Of a stretch of 64,000 nucleotides of DNA, positions 9,520 through 18,226 are shown one piece after another; within the stretch, counting starts at the first letter, position 1; each line of letters begins with the position of its first letter. The position numbers and the translations under genes were made by a program. The stretch lies in assembly GCF_028617075.1 (NCBI RefSeq), contig NZ_JAQKGV010000002.1:1-64000 (forward strand), given 5' to 3'. Origin of the DNA: Rubrobacter calidifluminis. GTDB lineage: Bacteria; Actinomycetota; Rubrobacteria; Rubrobacterales; Rubrobacteraceae. The notes under the pieces are model-generated. The model had not been told where the DNA came from, made no database searches, and worked only from the letters and a program-made list of their open reading frames with translations.

Positions 9520-10383
9520 ATGAGGCCGAAGCGAGAGGTGGGCATGGACCATCTGACGATGCTGGATGTCTCGCCACCCGAACTTGTGGTCATCGCAGCA
9601 AAGGCCGGATTCGATTGTGTCGGTCTGCGTGTTTCTGCGGCGGGTCCGGAAGAGAAACCCTGGCCCATGAAGCAGGGGTCGCCCATGTTAGAAGAGACCC
9701 TACGTCTGCTGAAGGATACGGGCATCCGGGTTCTCGATGTCGAGGTGTTGCGTATCGGCCCCGAAACGACCCTTGACGACTACGAGCATATCCTTGAGAC
9801 AGGAGCCCTTCTCGGAGCTCGGTATCTCACCGTCAACAGCGACGATCCAGACCTTGAGCGAGCCTCCGAGACGTTCGCTGTCCTGAGTTCCAACGCACGT
9901 TCCTACGGCCTGCGTCCATTGATCGAGCCGATCCCCTACACCAGAGTCTCGAACCTCAAGGATGCAATACACATAGCACGGAGATCCGGAGGTGGAGGGA
10001 TACTGCTGGACTGTCTGCATTTCCAGCGCTACGGCGGCGACCTCGGAATGCTGCGTGCGCTGGATCCGCAGTTGTTCTCCTACCTGCAGTTGTGCGATGC
10101 TCCACTGTCTCCTCCCACCGGCTTGCCACGGCCTCAGAGACTTCCACGCGGACAGTCGACCGATGGTACCGATCTGCAACTTGAGAGTCGGGCTCTGCGT
10201 CTGTTGCCGGGGGAAGGTGAATTGCCATTGAGAGAGATCCTTGAGTCTCTACCTCCAGAGATGCCAGTCAGCGTCGAAGCCCCGAATATGGAGCTGCGGA
10301 AAACCTTGACCCCGGTGGAGTTCGCTCGCAGGGCATGGCAGGCAGTAGATGAGCTACTTCACCAAGGCCTGGATGTAGGTTGA
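9520..10383 (+). CDS. TIM-barrel sugar phosphate isomerase/epimerase-like protein
   Basis: A 287-residue protein of the xylose isomerase-like TIM barrel (AP endonuclease 2) superfamily. It has metal-ligand-type strands: LIEPIPY (Glu), GILLDCLHFQRYGGD (Asp and His), SYLQLCDAP (Asp) and PVSVEAPN (Glu) at the C-terminal ends of strands. Members include hydroxypyruvate isomerases, inosose dehydratases and 3-dehydroshikimate dehydratases. Because it follows an MHS carrier and a dehydrogenase and precedes the protocatechuate operon, a dehydroshikimate dehydratase making protocatechuate is an attractive guess; the sequence alone does not prove it. It ends 4 bases from the oppositely oriented gene at 10387. 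Confidence 0.8.
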   Translation: MRPKREVGMDHLTMLDVSPPELVVIAAKAGFDCVGLRVSAAGPEEKPWPMKQGSPMLEETLRLLKDTGIRVLDVEVLRIGPETTLDDYEHILETGALLGARYLTVNSDDPDLERASETFAVLSSNARSYGLRPLIEPIPYTRVSNLKDAIHIARRSGGGGILLDCLHFQRYGGDLGMLRALDPQLFSYLQLCDAPLSPPTGLPRPQRLPRGQSTDGTDLQLESRALRLLPGEGELPLREILESLPPEMPVSVEAPNMELRKTLTPVEFARRAWQAVDELLHQGLDVG

Positions 10384-10386
10384 CGC

Positions 10387-11022
10387 TTAGCGCTCTGCTT
10401 CGGGTCGATCTTTGCGGGAACGACTCTTCACGTATTCGAGGATCTGATCCCGTAATCCGGCCTCGAGGGCTTGCGTTAATTTCGGAGCAGACCCGCAGAT
10501 CACCATCCCCTCTGGAATCGCCACGGTGAGCATGGGGGTGCTGGTCTCCCCATGATACATGTACCCGGATCTGCCCCGGCCCTTCGTCGTGAGGATGTTG
10601 CCCAGGGAATCAGCAGACAGAGGGGTGGACCATTCGAACGGTATCACTCTCGCGAAGACCAGATATTCGGCAAAGGCGAAGTGTGCCGGCATCTCCACAC
10701 TCGGGTGCGCACTCTCCCGCTCGAAGAGCCCTTCAAACCGGCTCGTGAACTCCTCTACGTTTTCGGACACCAGGCAGGCCGCCAGGCTGTGCGTGACGCG
10801 GCCGAGTGGGATGTCCGCCAGCCACAGCAAACCCAGCCTTTCCGGGAGGGGATCAGGATCCTGGTAAAGATAAGAGTTTCCTCCGAGAGACCTGGAAGGC
10901 ACGACGATGAAATGCGCCGAGAGACCACTGCCATTGTCTGCAATCGTGGTCTCATATACCTGTGAGAGGTCGAGCGACGTTCCGAATCCGTACCAGTAAT
11001 CCATGTCCGACGAGTATGTCAT
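10387..11022 (-). CDS. Hypothetical protein between the TIM-barrel gene and the pca operon
   Basis: A 211-residue soluble-looking protein with no motif I recognise. It has Asp, Tyr and Gly near the start (MDYWYGFGTSLDL), a central acidic stretch and a basic tail (KSRSRKDRPEAER). The frame stays open upstream to ATG 11106, but that longer form would run through the pca promoter element on the other strand; ATG 11022 is preferred, with weak ribosome-site support. It is convergent with the TIM-barrel gene and divergent from pcaI. Composition matches the AT-richer block to its left. A regulator or small enzyme cannot be distinguished. Confidence 0.55.
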   Translation of the reverse strand: MTYSSDMDYWYGFGTSLDLSQVYETTIADNGSGLSAHFIVVPSRSLGGNSYLYQDPDPLPERLGLLWLADIPLGRVTHSLAACLVSENVEEFTSRFEGLFERESAHPSVEMPAHFAFAEYLVFARVIPFEWSTPLSADSLGNILTTKGRGRSGYMYHGETSTPMLTVAIPEGMVICGSAPKLTQALEAGLRDQILEYVKSRSRKDRPEAER

Positions 11023-11074
11023 ATTCCAGTCCCGCGTTTCAACGCTTTCTGTTCGTGGGGATGCGGATCTCGAT

Positions 11075-11130
11075 AAAGGTATACTCACAGCATATGGCCA
11101 GAACATTCATTCGGTATTTGTGTTATGGCT
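11075..11130 (+). promoter_or_regulatory. pca operon promoter element shared with the pobA region
   Basis: Blocks AAAGGTATAC (11075-11084), ATATGGCCAG (11092-11101) and GGTATTTG followed by TGTTATGGCT (11113-11130) match 2916-2925, 2933-2942 and 2954-2972 upstream of pobA in the same order and spacing, without gaps. TATACT at 11080-11085 is a good -10 hexamer. The conservation suggests joint control of the two transcription units. Confidence 0.55.
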
Positions 11131-11285
11131 TGTCGGCTGACAAAATGGTAAACAGAGGTGGAGAGTGGGATCTCGAAATCCACGCGAGTCGAGAGAACGA
11201 CCCCGTCAGGGGTTTCTGGCGCAAGGCTGGACAGGGGGATACGCCGGGCGATCTGATACAGCTGAAAGGCAGAAACAAGGAATAA
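11094..11285 (+). CDS. Candidate small leaderless ORF upstream of pcaI (63 aa)
   Basis: The frame begins MARTFIRYLCYG 8 bases after TATACT and ends at 11285, 20 bases before pcaI. Its first dozen codons match the small ORF at 2935 (MARLYDRYLRYD), with synonymous changes at two Arg codons and conserved Arg-Tyr-Leu-x-Tyr. The rest is charged and of no known family. It may encode a small regulatory protein or leader peptide of the pca operon; chance conservation of a promoter is the alternative. Confidence 0.35.
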   Translation: MARTFIRYLCYGLSADKMVNRGGEWDLEIHASRENDPVRGFWRKAGQGDTPGDLIQLKGRNKE

Positions 11286-11305
11286 TAGATTGATGGAGAT
11301 TCACG

Positions 11306-12166
11306 GTGGATAAGATAGCAGCTCTTGGTGAAGCCATCTCCTCCCTGATCTCGGACGGGGATTCGGTCGCGCTGGAGGGGTTCACGCACCTGATACCCTT
11401 CGCCGCCGCCCACGAGATCATCCGCCAGCAAAAGAAGGACCTCACCCTGATCAGGATGACCCCCGACCTCGTCTACGACCAGATGATCGGGATGGGGTGC
11501 GCGGGGAAGCTCATCTTCAGCTGGGGCGGCAACCCCGGGGTGGGCTCGCTGCACCGCTTCCGGGACGCGGTGGAGAATGGCTGGCCCTGCCCCCTGGAGA
11601 TAGAGGAGCACTCCCACGCGGGGATGGCGAACCGCTACGTGGCCGGCGCCTCCCGCCTTCCCTTCGCCGTTCTGCGGGGCTACAAGGGTACGGACCTCTC
11701 CCGGGTCACCGAGACGATAGCCCCCATAGAGTGTCCGTTCACCGGGGAAGAGCTCGTGGCGGTGCCGGCCATAAACCCGGACGTCGCCGTGATCCACGCC
11801 CAGCAGTCGGATAGAAAGGGCAACGTGGCCCTCTGGGGGATAGTCGGCATCCAGAAGGAGGCCGCGCTCTCGGCGGAGAGGGTGATCGTCACGGTGGAGG
11901 AGGTCGTCGACGAGATAGAGCCGCATCACTTCCAGACGGTGATCCCGCACGTTGCCGTAGACGCGGTGTGCGTGGTCCCGAGGGGGGCCTACCCATCCTA
12001 CGCCCACGGCTACTACGACCGCGACAACACCTTCTACGAGGCGTGGGACGGGATAAGCCGTGACAGGGAGACCTTCATGGAGTGGATGGAACGCCACGTG
12101 ATGGGGGTCGAAGACTACGCCTCCCACCTGAAGAGCATAGAAAAGGAGGGGATCGTCTCCCGATGA
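11306..12166 (+). CDS. pcaI: 3-Oxoadipate CoA-transferase, alpha subunit
   Basis: First gene of the pca operon. The 286-residue subunit belongs to CoA transferase family I and, with the next gene product, moves CoA from succinyl-CoA to 3-oxoadipate. It has the glycine-rich N-terminal segment GDSVALEGFTHLIPFAAAHEII and a conserved SWGGNPGVGSLHRF region. It is longer than the roughly 230-residue PcaI of pseudomonads and resembles the actinobacterial and glutaconate-CoA-transferase-like form. GTG 11306 is the start. The stop overlaps the ATG of the beta subunit (ATGA). A different short-chain acid substrate is possible, but the context makes 3-oxoadipate by far the likeliest. Confidence 0.88.
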   Translation: MDKIAALGEAISSLISDGDSVALEGFTHLIPFAAAHEIIRQQKKDLTLIRMTPDLVYDQMIGMGCAGKLIFSWGGNPGVGSLHRFRDAVENGWPCPLEIEEHSHAGMANRYVAGASRLPFAVLRGYKGTDLSRVTETIAPIECPFTGEELVAVPAINPDVAVIHAQQSDRKGNVALWGIVGIQKEAALSAERVIVTVEEVVDEIEPHHFQTVIPHVAVDAVCVVPRGAYPSYAHGYYDRDNTFYEAWDGISRDRETFMEWMERHVMGVEDYASHLKSIEKEGIVSR

Positions 12167-12969
12167 GAAGCCATCAGGAAGAAAAGTCCTCCCGGATGGA
12201 CTACGCGGCGGACGAGATGATGTCCATCGCCGCCGCGAGGGAGCTCAGAGATGGGGTGCTGTGCTTCGTCGGGATAGGGCTGCCCTCCGAGGCCGCGAAC
12301 CTGGCCAGGAAGACCCACGCCCCCAACTGCATGCTCATCTACGAGTCCGGGACCATAGGGGCAAAACCCGAGGTGTTGCCGCTCAGCATAGGAGACGGGG
12401 AGCTCGCCGAGCACGCGGACTCGGTGGTCACGGTGCCGGAGATCTTCAACTACTGGTTGCAGGGCGGTCGCATAGACGTGGGGTTCCTGGGCGCGGCCCA
12501 GATAGACCGCTACGCCAACATAAACACCACCGTCATAGGCGACTACCAGAAGCCCAAAGTGAGGCTGCCCGGGGCCGGGGGCGCACCCGAGATAGCCGCC
12601 TCGGCGAAAGAGGTGATCATAATCCTGAGGCACAAGAGGCGCGCCTTCGTCGAGAACCTGGACTTCCTCACCTCCGTCGGGCACTACAAGGGCGGGAAGT
12701 CCAGAGAAGGGCTCGGCTACACCGGGGCGGGCCCCACCATGGTCATAACCGACCTCGGCATCCTGAGGCCCCGGGAGGAGAGCAGGGAGCTCGAGCTCGT
12801 CGCCGTCCACCCCGGCGTGGAGGTCGATCAGGTGAGAGAGCAGACCGGCTGGGATCTCGCCGTCTCCGACGACCTGAAGACCACCGCTCCTCCCACCGAA
12901 GAGGAGCTTGGGGTCCTGCGCGAGCTCAGGAGGAAGACCGAGGCGGCGAGGAAAGAAGGAGCGGGATGA
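12163..12969 (+). CDS. pcaJ: 3-Oxoadipate CoA-transferase, beta subunit
   Basis: The 268-residue partner of PcaI. ATG 12163 overlaps the pcaI stop. The catalytic glutamate segment of family I CoA transferases is visible as LIYESGTIG (Glu in ESG), preceded by GIGLPSEAANLA. The following GGRIDVGFLGAAQID and GAGGAPEIA segments are also typical. It completes the heteromer that forms 3-oxoadipyl-CoA for the thiolase encoded next. The C-terminal 30 residues are a charged helix. Confidence 0.9.
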   Translation: MRSHQEEKSSRMDYAADEMMSIAAARELRDGVLCFVGIGLPSEAANLARKTHAPNCMLIYESGTIGAKPEVLPLSIGDGELAEHADSVVTVPEIFNYWLQGGRIDVGFLGAAQIDRYANINTTVIGDYQKPKVRLPGAGGAPEIAASAKEVIIILRHKRRAFVENLDFLTSVGHYKGGKSREGLGYTGAGPTMVITDLGILRPREESRELELVAVHPGVEVDQVREQTGWDLAVSDDLKTTAPPTEEELGVLRELRRKTEAARKEGAG

Positions 12970-12989
12970 GAGAGAGGAGCCTGTAGCGG

Positions 12990-14225
12990 ATGGCATACGG
13001 AGGAGCAAACGAAGCCTGGATCGTCGGGGCGGTGAGGACGCCCGTCGGCAGGCACGGCGGGGCCCTCTCCCCGGTACGCCCCGACGACCTCGGGGCCATA
13101 GCCCTCTCCGAGCTCATGCGGCGCACCGGCGTCCCGCCCTCCGAGGTCGAGGACGTCTACTTCGGGTGCGCCAACCAGGCCGGAGAGGACAACCGCAACG
13201 TCGCGAGGATGAGCCTGATCCTGGCGGGCTTTCCCCTGGAGGTGGCGGGGGCCACGGTGAACAGGCTGTGCGGCTCCGGGCTCGAGGCCGTGGCGCAGGC
13301 CGCCCGCGCCGTCATGCTCGGGGAGGCCGACGTCTACGTCGGCGGCGGGGTCGAGTCGATGAGCCGCGCGCCGTGGGTGATGCCGAAGCCCGAGAGGGCG
13401 TACCCCACCGGGCACACCACGATGTACGACACGACTCTGGGCTGGCGGCTCACCAACCCGAAGATGGAGGAGTGGGGCCACACCGACTCTCTGGGGATGA
13501 CCGCCGAGAACCTCGTCGAGGACCTCGCCGGGAAGTACGAGATCTCGCGCGAGAGGCAGGACCGATTCGCCCTCGGCAGCCACAGGAAGGCCATCGCCGC
13601 CCAGGACGAAAAGCGGCTGCGCGAGGAGATAGTCCCCGTCACGGTGAAGACCAGAAAAGAGGAGCGTCTCGTCGAGGCCGACGAGGGGCCGAGGCGCGAC
13701 ACCTCCCTGGAGAAACTCGCCAGACTGAAGCCCGTCTTCAAGCCGGGAGGGACGGTCACCGCCGGGAACTCCTCACCCCTCAACGACGGGGCGGCGGCGG
13801 TGCTCGTCGTCTCGAAGGAGTACGCGAAGGCTCACGGCCTCGAGCCCCTGGCGAGGATAAGGAGCATAGGCGTCGCCGGGGTGCCGCCGCGGGTGATGGG
13901 CATCGGGCCCGTTCCCGCGACGCGGAAGGCGCTCGAGCGGGCGGGCATAACGCTGGACGACATCGACCTCGTCGAGCTGAACGAAGCGTTCGCGGCGCAG
14001 GTCCTCGCCGTGCTCTACGAGTGGGGGATGGACCCCGAGGACGAGAGGCTCAACCCCAACGGCGGAGCGATCGCGCTCGGACACCCTTTGGGATGCTCCG
14101 GGGCGCGCCTCCTCACCACGCTCGTGCACGAGATGCGGCGCAGGGAGGACGCGACGCTGGGGCTCGCGACGATGTGCATCGGGGTGGGCCAGGGTATCGC
14201 CATGGTCCTCGAGAAGGTGGACTAG
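12990..14225 (+). CDS. pcaF: 3-Oxoadipyl-CoA thiolase / acetyl-CoA acyltransferase
   Basis: A 411-residue thiolase that splits 3-oxoadipyl-CoA into succinyl-CoA and acetyl-CoA, the last step of the pathway. The nucleophile Cys is in [11 protein letters not shown] near residue 93, and the C-terminal signatures [17 protein letters not shown] (active-site His) and [10 protein letters not shown] (Cys) are intact. The position between pcaJ and pcaH separates it from fatty-acid thiolases, which it resembles in sequence. Gaps to its neighbours are about 20 bases. Confidence 0.92.
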   Translation: MAYGGANEAWIVGAVRTPVGRHGGALSPVRPDDLGAIALSELMRRTGVPPSEVEDVYFGCANQAGEDNRNVARMSLILAGFPLEVAGATVNRLCGSGLEAVAQAARAVMLGEADVYVGGGVESMSRAPWVMPKPERAYPTGHTTMYDTTLGWRLTNPKMEEWGHTDSLGMTAENLVEDLAGKYEISRERQDRFALGSHRKAIAAQDEKRLREEIVPVTVKTRKEERLVEADEGPRRDTSLEKLARLKPVFKPGGTVTAGNSSPLNDGAAAVLVVSKEYAKAHGLEPLARIRSIGVAGVPPRVMGIGPVPATRKALERAGITLDDIDLVELNEAFAAQVLAVLYEWGMDPEDERLNPNGGAIALGHPLGCSGARLLTTLVHEMRRREDATLGLATMCIGVGQGIAMVLEKVD

Positions 14226-14244
14226 AGAGGAGGCCGGAAGGACG

Positions 14245-14979
14245 GTGCAGCATAAACCAGCGGAGAACCGGAGCAAGATCCTCGTCCCGCAGGAGGACGA
14301 GATCGAGCAGCCGCCATACCTCTATCCCGACTACGTCGGGACGCGGCTCCGGGCGCCGAAGGAGCCCCTGATCATCCTGCCCAAGACCCTCTCGGACGTC
14401 ACCGGTCCGGTCTACGGGCACCACAGGCCGGGCGAGCTCGACAACGACCTCACCCGCCAGCACGAGGGCGAGCCGCAGGGGCAGAAGATCATCGTGCACG
14501 GCCGGGTCCTCGACGGCGACGGGCGCCCGGTCAGGAACACCCTCGTCGAGATCTGGCAGGCCAACGCCGCCGGGCGCTACCGGCACAAAGTCGACCAGCA
14601 CCCGGCCCCGATAGACCCGAACTTCAGCGGGGCGGGAAGGACCCTGACCGACGATGACGGCTACTACCGCTTCGTCACCATAAAGCCCGGGGCCTACCCC
14701 TGGCAGAACCACTACAACGCCTGGCGCCCGGCGCACATCCACTTCTCGCTGTTCGGGCGGGCGTTCAGGAGCCGGCTCGTGACCCAGATGTACTTCCCCG
14801 GGGATCCGCTCTTCTACCAGGATCCGATCTTCAACTCCGTGCGCGACGAGAAGGCGCGGGAGCGCATGATCTCGACCTTCGACCTCGACGCGACCATCCC
14901 GGAGGAGGCGCTCGGCTTCCGCTTCGACATCGTGCTCGAGGGCCGCTACGCCACCCCGTTCGAGAGGCCGCACGCATGA
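14245..14979 (+). CDS. pcaH: Protocatechuate 3,4-dioxygenase, beta subunit
   Basis: The 244-residue iron-binding subunit of the intradiol ring-cleavage enzyme that converts protocatechuate to 3-carboxy-cis,cis-muconate. All four Fe(III) ligands are present by alignment to the family: Tyr112 (GRYRHK), Tyr151 (YPWQNHY), His164 and His166 (RPAHIHFS). The N-terminal helix and VHGRVLDGDGRPV strand are typical of the beta chain. The GTG start at 14245 lies 19 bases after pcaF, and the stop overlaps pcaG (ATGA). Confidence 0.95.
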   Translation: MQHKPAENRSKILVPQEDEIEQPPYLYPDYVGTRLRAPKEPLIILPKTLSDVTGPVYGHHRPGELDNDLTRQHEGEPQGQKIIVHGRVLDGDGRPVRNTLVEIWQANAAGRYRHKVDQHPAPIDPNFSGAGRTLTDDDGYYRFVTIKPGAYPWQNHYNAWRPAHIHFSLFGRAFRSRLVTQMYFPGDPLFYQDPIFNSVRDEKARERMISTFDLDATIPEEALGFRFDIVLEGRYATPFERPHA

Positions 14980-15569
14980 CGGAGGAGAAGGTGCAAAAGC
15001 TGCGTCTCACCCCCTCGCAGACGGTCGGCCCCTACCTGAGCCTGGGTCTGCTGCGCGAGGACTGGTCGGAGCTCGTCTCCCCGGATCATCCGCAGGCCAT
15101 AAGGATCGAGGGCACCCTCTACGACGGCGCGGGCGACCCCGTGACGGACGGGCTCGTCGAGATCTGGCAGGCCGCACCCTCCGGCCGCTACGACCACCCC
15201 ACAGACGACCGGGAGGATCTCCCGCTCGAAGAAGGCTTCCACGGCTTCGGCCGCTCAGGTACTGTGGATGGGGGGCGCTTCTCGTTCGTCACCCTCAAGC
15301 CCGGCCCCGTTCCCGGCCCCGAAGGGACGACCCAGGCGCCGCACATCATGGTCGCGGTCTTCGCCCGGGGGCTCCTGAAGCAGCTCATAACCCGCATCTA
15401 CTTCGAAGACGAGGCGGAGGCGAACGCCGGAGACCCCGTGCTCCGCTCGATAGCGGACGAGAGGATGAGGAACACCCTCATCGCCCACAGGGAGGGCGGG
15501 AACCTCTACCGCTTCGACATCCGCCTGCAGGGCGAGGGGCAGACGGCCTTCTTCAAGCTCTCCGAATGA
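14976..15569 (+). CDS. pcaG: Protocatechuate 3,4-dioxygenase, alpha subunit
   Basis: A 197-residue subunit homologous to PcaH but lacking the iron ligands, as expected for the alpha chain. It has TPSQTVGPYLSLGL near the start, VEIWQAAPSGRYDHP in the middle, and APHIMVAVFARGL where the beta chain carries its two His ligands (only one His remains here). It shapes the active site at the alpha-beta interface. ATG 14976 overlaps the pcaH stop, and TGA 15567-15569 overlaps the ATG of pcaB. Confidence 0.95.
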   Translation: MTEEKVQKLRLTPSQTVGPYLSLGLLREDWSELVSPDHPQAIRIEGTLYDGAGDPVTDGLVEIWQAAPSGRYDHPTDDREDLPLEEGFHGFGRSGTVDGGRFSFVTLKPGPVPGPEGTTQAPHIMVAVFARGLLKQLITRIYFEDEAEANAGDPVLRSIADERMRNTLIAHREGGNLYRFDIRLQGEGQTAFFKLSE

Positions 15570-16924
15570 GCGGGGAGCTCTTCGGGCCCATCTTCGTCCC
15601 CGAGCGCTTCCGCGAGGCCGTCTCCGACCGGGCGTGGCTGCAGGCGATGCTCGACGCGGAGGCGGCCCTCGCCCGCGCCGAGGCGGAGGCCGGGCTCATC
15701 GGCGAACGGGACGCCGGGGCCATAGCCGCCTGCTGCCGGGCCGAGCTCTACGACCCGCGGGTGATCGGGGAGAGGGCCGCTGCCGCCGGGAATCCCGTGC
15801 CGGCCCTGGTGAAGGAGCTCACCGCACGGGTCTCGGGGGTCTCGGAGGAGGCCGCCCGCCACGTCCACCGGGGCGCGACGAGCCAGGACATCACCGACAC
15901 GGCGGCGATGCTCCTCCTCCGGCGCACCCTCGACATGCTCCTGCCCGAGGTGGACGCCGTCTGCGCAGCGTGCGCCCGGCTCGCCGGGGAGCACCGGGAG
16001 ACCCTCATGCCCGCGAGGACGCTCCTGCAGCAGGCCCTCCCTACGACCTTCGGGCTCAAGGCCGCCGGCTGGCTCGCCGGGGTGCTCGAGGCGCGCCGGG
16101 CTCTGCTGGAGGTGCGCCGCACCGGGCTCGCGGCTCAGCTCGGGGGTGCGGCCGGGACGCTCGCCTCGCTCGGGGAAGCGGGGGGCGTGGTGCTCGAGAA
16201 CTTCGCCCGGCTGCTCGACCTTGCGGAGCCCGCGCTCCCCTGGCACGCCGAGCGCTCGCGCATCGCCCGCACCGGCGGGACGCTCTCCCTGCTCGCGGGC
16301 GCGCTGGAGAAGATCTCCCGAGATGTCATCCTCATGGCGCAGACCGAGGTGGGGGAGGTCGCTGAGCCCGCCGGAGAGGGGCGCGGGGGCTCCTCTACGC
16401 TCCCGCACAAGCGCAACCCCATCCTCTGCGTGACCGCCGCGGCGAGCTGCCGCCGGGTGCGGGCCTTCTGTAGTACCCTGCAGGAGGCGATGGCGACCGA
16501 GCACGAGCGGCCGGCCTTCGGTTCCTGGCACGCCGAGTGGGAGGCACTCGGCGGAGCGCTCGCCCACGCCGGCGGGGCCGTGTGCGCGGTGCGCGAGGTG
16601 GTGGAGGGGCTTGAGGTCCACCCGGAGAGGATGCGGCAGAACCTGGGCGCGACCGAGGGGCTAATCCTCGCCGAGCGGGTCGTCACGGCGGCCGCGGGGC
16701 GCATCGGGCGGCTCGCGGCGCACGAGGCCGTCGAGCGGGCGGCGCGCCGGACCGCCTCTGGGGGCGGGGCCTTCCGGGAGGAGCTTCTCGCCGAGGAGGC
16801 CATCGCCGGGGCGCTCTCCGGGGAGGAGCTCGATCGGGCTCTCGACCCGGCGGGGTATCTCGGGTCTGCGAGGGCTTTCGTGGACCGGGCTCTGGAGCTA
16901 TACCGCAAGGAGGTGCAGGGTTGA
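15566..16924 (+). CDS. pcaB: 3-Carboxy-cis,cis-muconate cycloisomerase
   Basis: A 452-residue member of the fumarase/aspartase superfamily that cyclises 3-carboxymuconate to 4-carboxymuconolactone. The superfamily signature loop is GGSSTLPHKRNPILC near 274-288, and VHRGATSQDITDTA near 100-113 carries the conserved His and Thr-Ser-Gln. Length matches PcaB from other bacteria. It is joined to pcaG and pcaD by 4-base overlaps (ATGA and TTGA). Adenylosuccinate lyases share the fold, but the operon position settles the role. Confidence 0.93.
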   Translation: MSGELFGPIFVPERFREAVSDRAWLQAMLDAEAALARAEAEAGLIGERDAGAIAACCRAELYDPRVIGERAAAAGNPVPALVKELTARVSGVSEEAARHVHRGATSQDITDTAAMLLLRRTLDMLLPEVDAVCAACARLAGEHRETLMPARTLLQQALPTTFGLKAAGWLAGVLEARRALLEVRRTGLAAQLGGAAGTLASLGEAGGVVLENFARLLDLAEPALPWHAERSRIARTGGTLSLLAGALEKISRDVILMAQTEVGEVAEPAGEGRGGSSTLPHKRNPILCVTAAASCRRVRAFCSTLQEAMATEHERPAFGSWHAEWEALGGALAHAGGAVCAVREVVEGLEVHPERMRQNLGATEGLILAERVVTAAAGRIGRLAAHEAVERAARRTASGGGAFREELLAEEAIAGALSGEELDRALDPAGYLGSARAFVDRALELYRKEVQG

Positions 16925-17685
16925 GCGTGGAGGTGCATTACGAGCTGGAGGGTCCCGAGGACGCGCCGGTACTGGTGCTGTCCAATTCCCTGGGCACGAC
17001 GCTCGAGATGTGGGACGATCAGGCGGAGGTGCTGCGGGAGCGCTTCCGCCTCGTGCGCTACGACTACCGGGGGCACGACGGCTCCCCGGTCCCGCCGGGA
17101 CCGTACACGATCGACGATCTGGGCGGGGACGTGCTCGCACTTCTGGACCGGCTCGGGATCGACCGGTTCTCCTTCTGCGGGCTCTCGATCGGGGGTATGG
17201 TCGGGATGTGGGTCGCGAGCGAGGTCCCCGGGCGCGTCGAGCGGCTCGTGCTCTGCTGCACCTCGGCGCTCCTCGGGCCGAAGGAGACCTGGACCGAGCG
17301 GGCCGAGACGGCCCGCGAGCACGGCGTCGCCGTGATGGAGGAGATGGTGCTCGAGCGCTGGTTCACCCCCCGCTTCCGCCGGGAGCACCCGGAGAAGGTC
17401 GAGAGGGTCGGTCGGATGCTGCGCGAGACCCCGGCCGAGGGGTACGCGGGCTGCTGCGAGGCGATCCGGGAGATGGATCTGCGCGGCCGCCTCGGCCGGA
17501 TAAAGGCCCCGACGCTCGTCATCGCCGCGGCCGACGACCCCTCGACCCCACCGGAGCACGGCGAGGCCATCCGGGACGCCATCCCCGACGCGCGGATGAT
17601 CGTGGTGGAGGATTCCGCGCACCTGGTGAACATCGAGCATCCCGAGGAGGTCACCCGGGCCATAATGGAGCACCTCACCTCGTGA
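16921..17685 (+). CDS. pcaD: 3-Oxoadipate enol-lactonase
   Basis: A 254-residue alpha/beta hydrolase that opens the enol-lactone to 3-oxoadipate. The nucleophile is Ser89 in GLSIGG, the acid is the Asp in AADDPSTPPEHG and the base is the His in EDSAHLVNIEHP. The oxyanion segment SNSLGTTLEMW is typical of PcaD. The TTG start at 16921 overlaps the pcaB stop. In many actinobacteria pcaD is fused to pcaC as pcaL; here the two are separate frames overlapping by GTGA. Confidence 0.93.
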   Translation: MSVEVHYELEGPEDAPVLVLSNSLGTTLEMWDDQAEVLRERFRLVRYDYRGHDGSPVPPGPYTIDDLGGDVLALLDRLGIDRFSFCGLSIGGMVGMWVASEVPGRVERLVLCCTSALLGPKETWTERAETAREHGVAVMEEMVLERWFTPRFRREHPEKVERVGRMLRETPAEGYAGCCEAIREMDLRGRLGRIKAPTLVIAAADDPSTPPEHGEAIRDAIPDARMIVVEDSAHLVNIEHPEEVTRAIMEHLTS

Positions 17686-18083
17686 GCGGAAGGGACTACG
17701 AGGAGGGGCTCAGGGTACGCCGGGAGGTGCTCGGGGACGAGCACGTCGACCGGGCGCTCGCGAGCGCGGACGACCTCACCGCGGACTTCCAGGAGTTCAT
17801 CACCCGTTACGCGTGGGGCGGGATCTGGACCCGCCCCGGCCTCGACCGCAAGACCCGCCGGTGCATGACCATCACCGCGCTCGTCGCGCTCGGGCACCTC
17901 GAGGAGCTGAAGATGCACATCCGGGCCGCGCTCGAGGACGGGATGAGCCTCGCGGAGATAAAGGAGGTCCTGCTGCAGAGCGCCGTCTACTGCGGGGTGC
18001 CCGCCGCCAACGCCGCCTTCGCCGCGGCGCGCGAGGTGGTCTCCGGGATGAGGGGTCCTGACGGGAGCGGACACGTAGGTTAA
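17682..18083 (+). CDS. pcaC: 4-Carboxymuconolactone decarboxylase
   Basis: A 133-residue CMD-family protein that decarboxylates 4-carboxymuconolactone to the enol-lactone used by PcaD. The family core is clear: GLRVRREVLGDEHVDRA, the ITRYAWGGIWTRPGLDRKTRR segment, HIRAALEDGMSLAEIKEVLL and YCGVPAANAAF. The GTG start at 17682 overlaps the pcaD stop. It is the last gene of the operon; tRNA-Ser follows 10 bases later. Confidence 0.93.
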   Translation: MSGRDYEEGLRVRREVLGDEHVDRALASADDLTADFQEFITRYAWGGIWTRPGLDRKTRRCMTITALVALGHLEELKMHIRAALEDGMSLAEIKEVLLQSAVYCGVPAANAAFAAAREVVSGMRGPDGSGHVG

Positions 18084-18093
18084 ACTCTCCCGC

Positions 18094-18183
18094 GGAGAGG
18101 TGGCAGAGCGGACTAATGCGGCGGTCTCGAAAACCGTAGCGCCGGTTATCCCGGCGCCGGGGGTTCGAATCCCCCCCTCTCCG
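18094..18183 (+). tRNA. tRNA-Ser (anticodon CGA)
   Basis: A 90-nucleotide cloverleaf with a long variable arm, as in class II tRNAs. The acceptor stem pairs GGAGAGG with CCTCTCC, with discriminator G. The anticodon loop CTCGAAA is closed by CGGT/ACCG, giving CGA (reads UCG). The variable arm is gcgccggttatcccggcgc and the T arm contains GGTTCGAATCC. CCA is not encoded. It starts 10 bases after pcaC. Confidence 0.95.
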
Positions 18184-18226
18184 CTTCGCTGAACGCCGCT
18201 TCTCTGGTGGCGTATGATTGCCCCGT

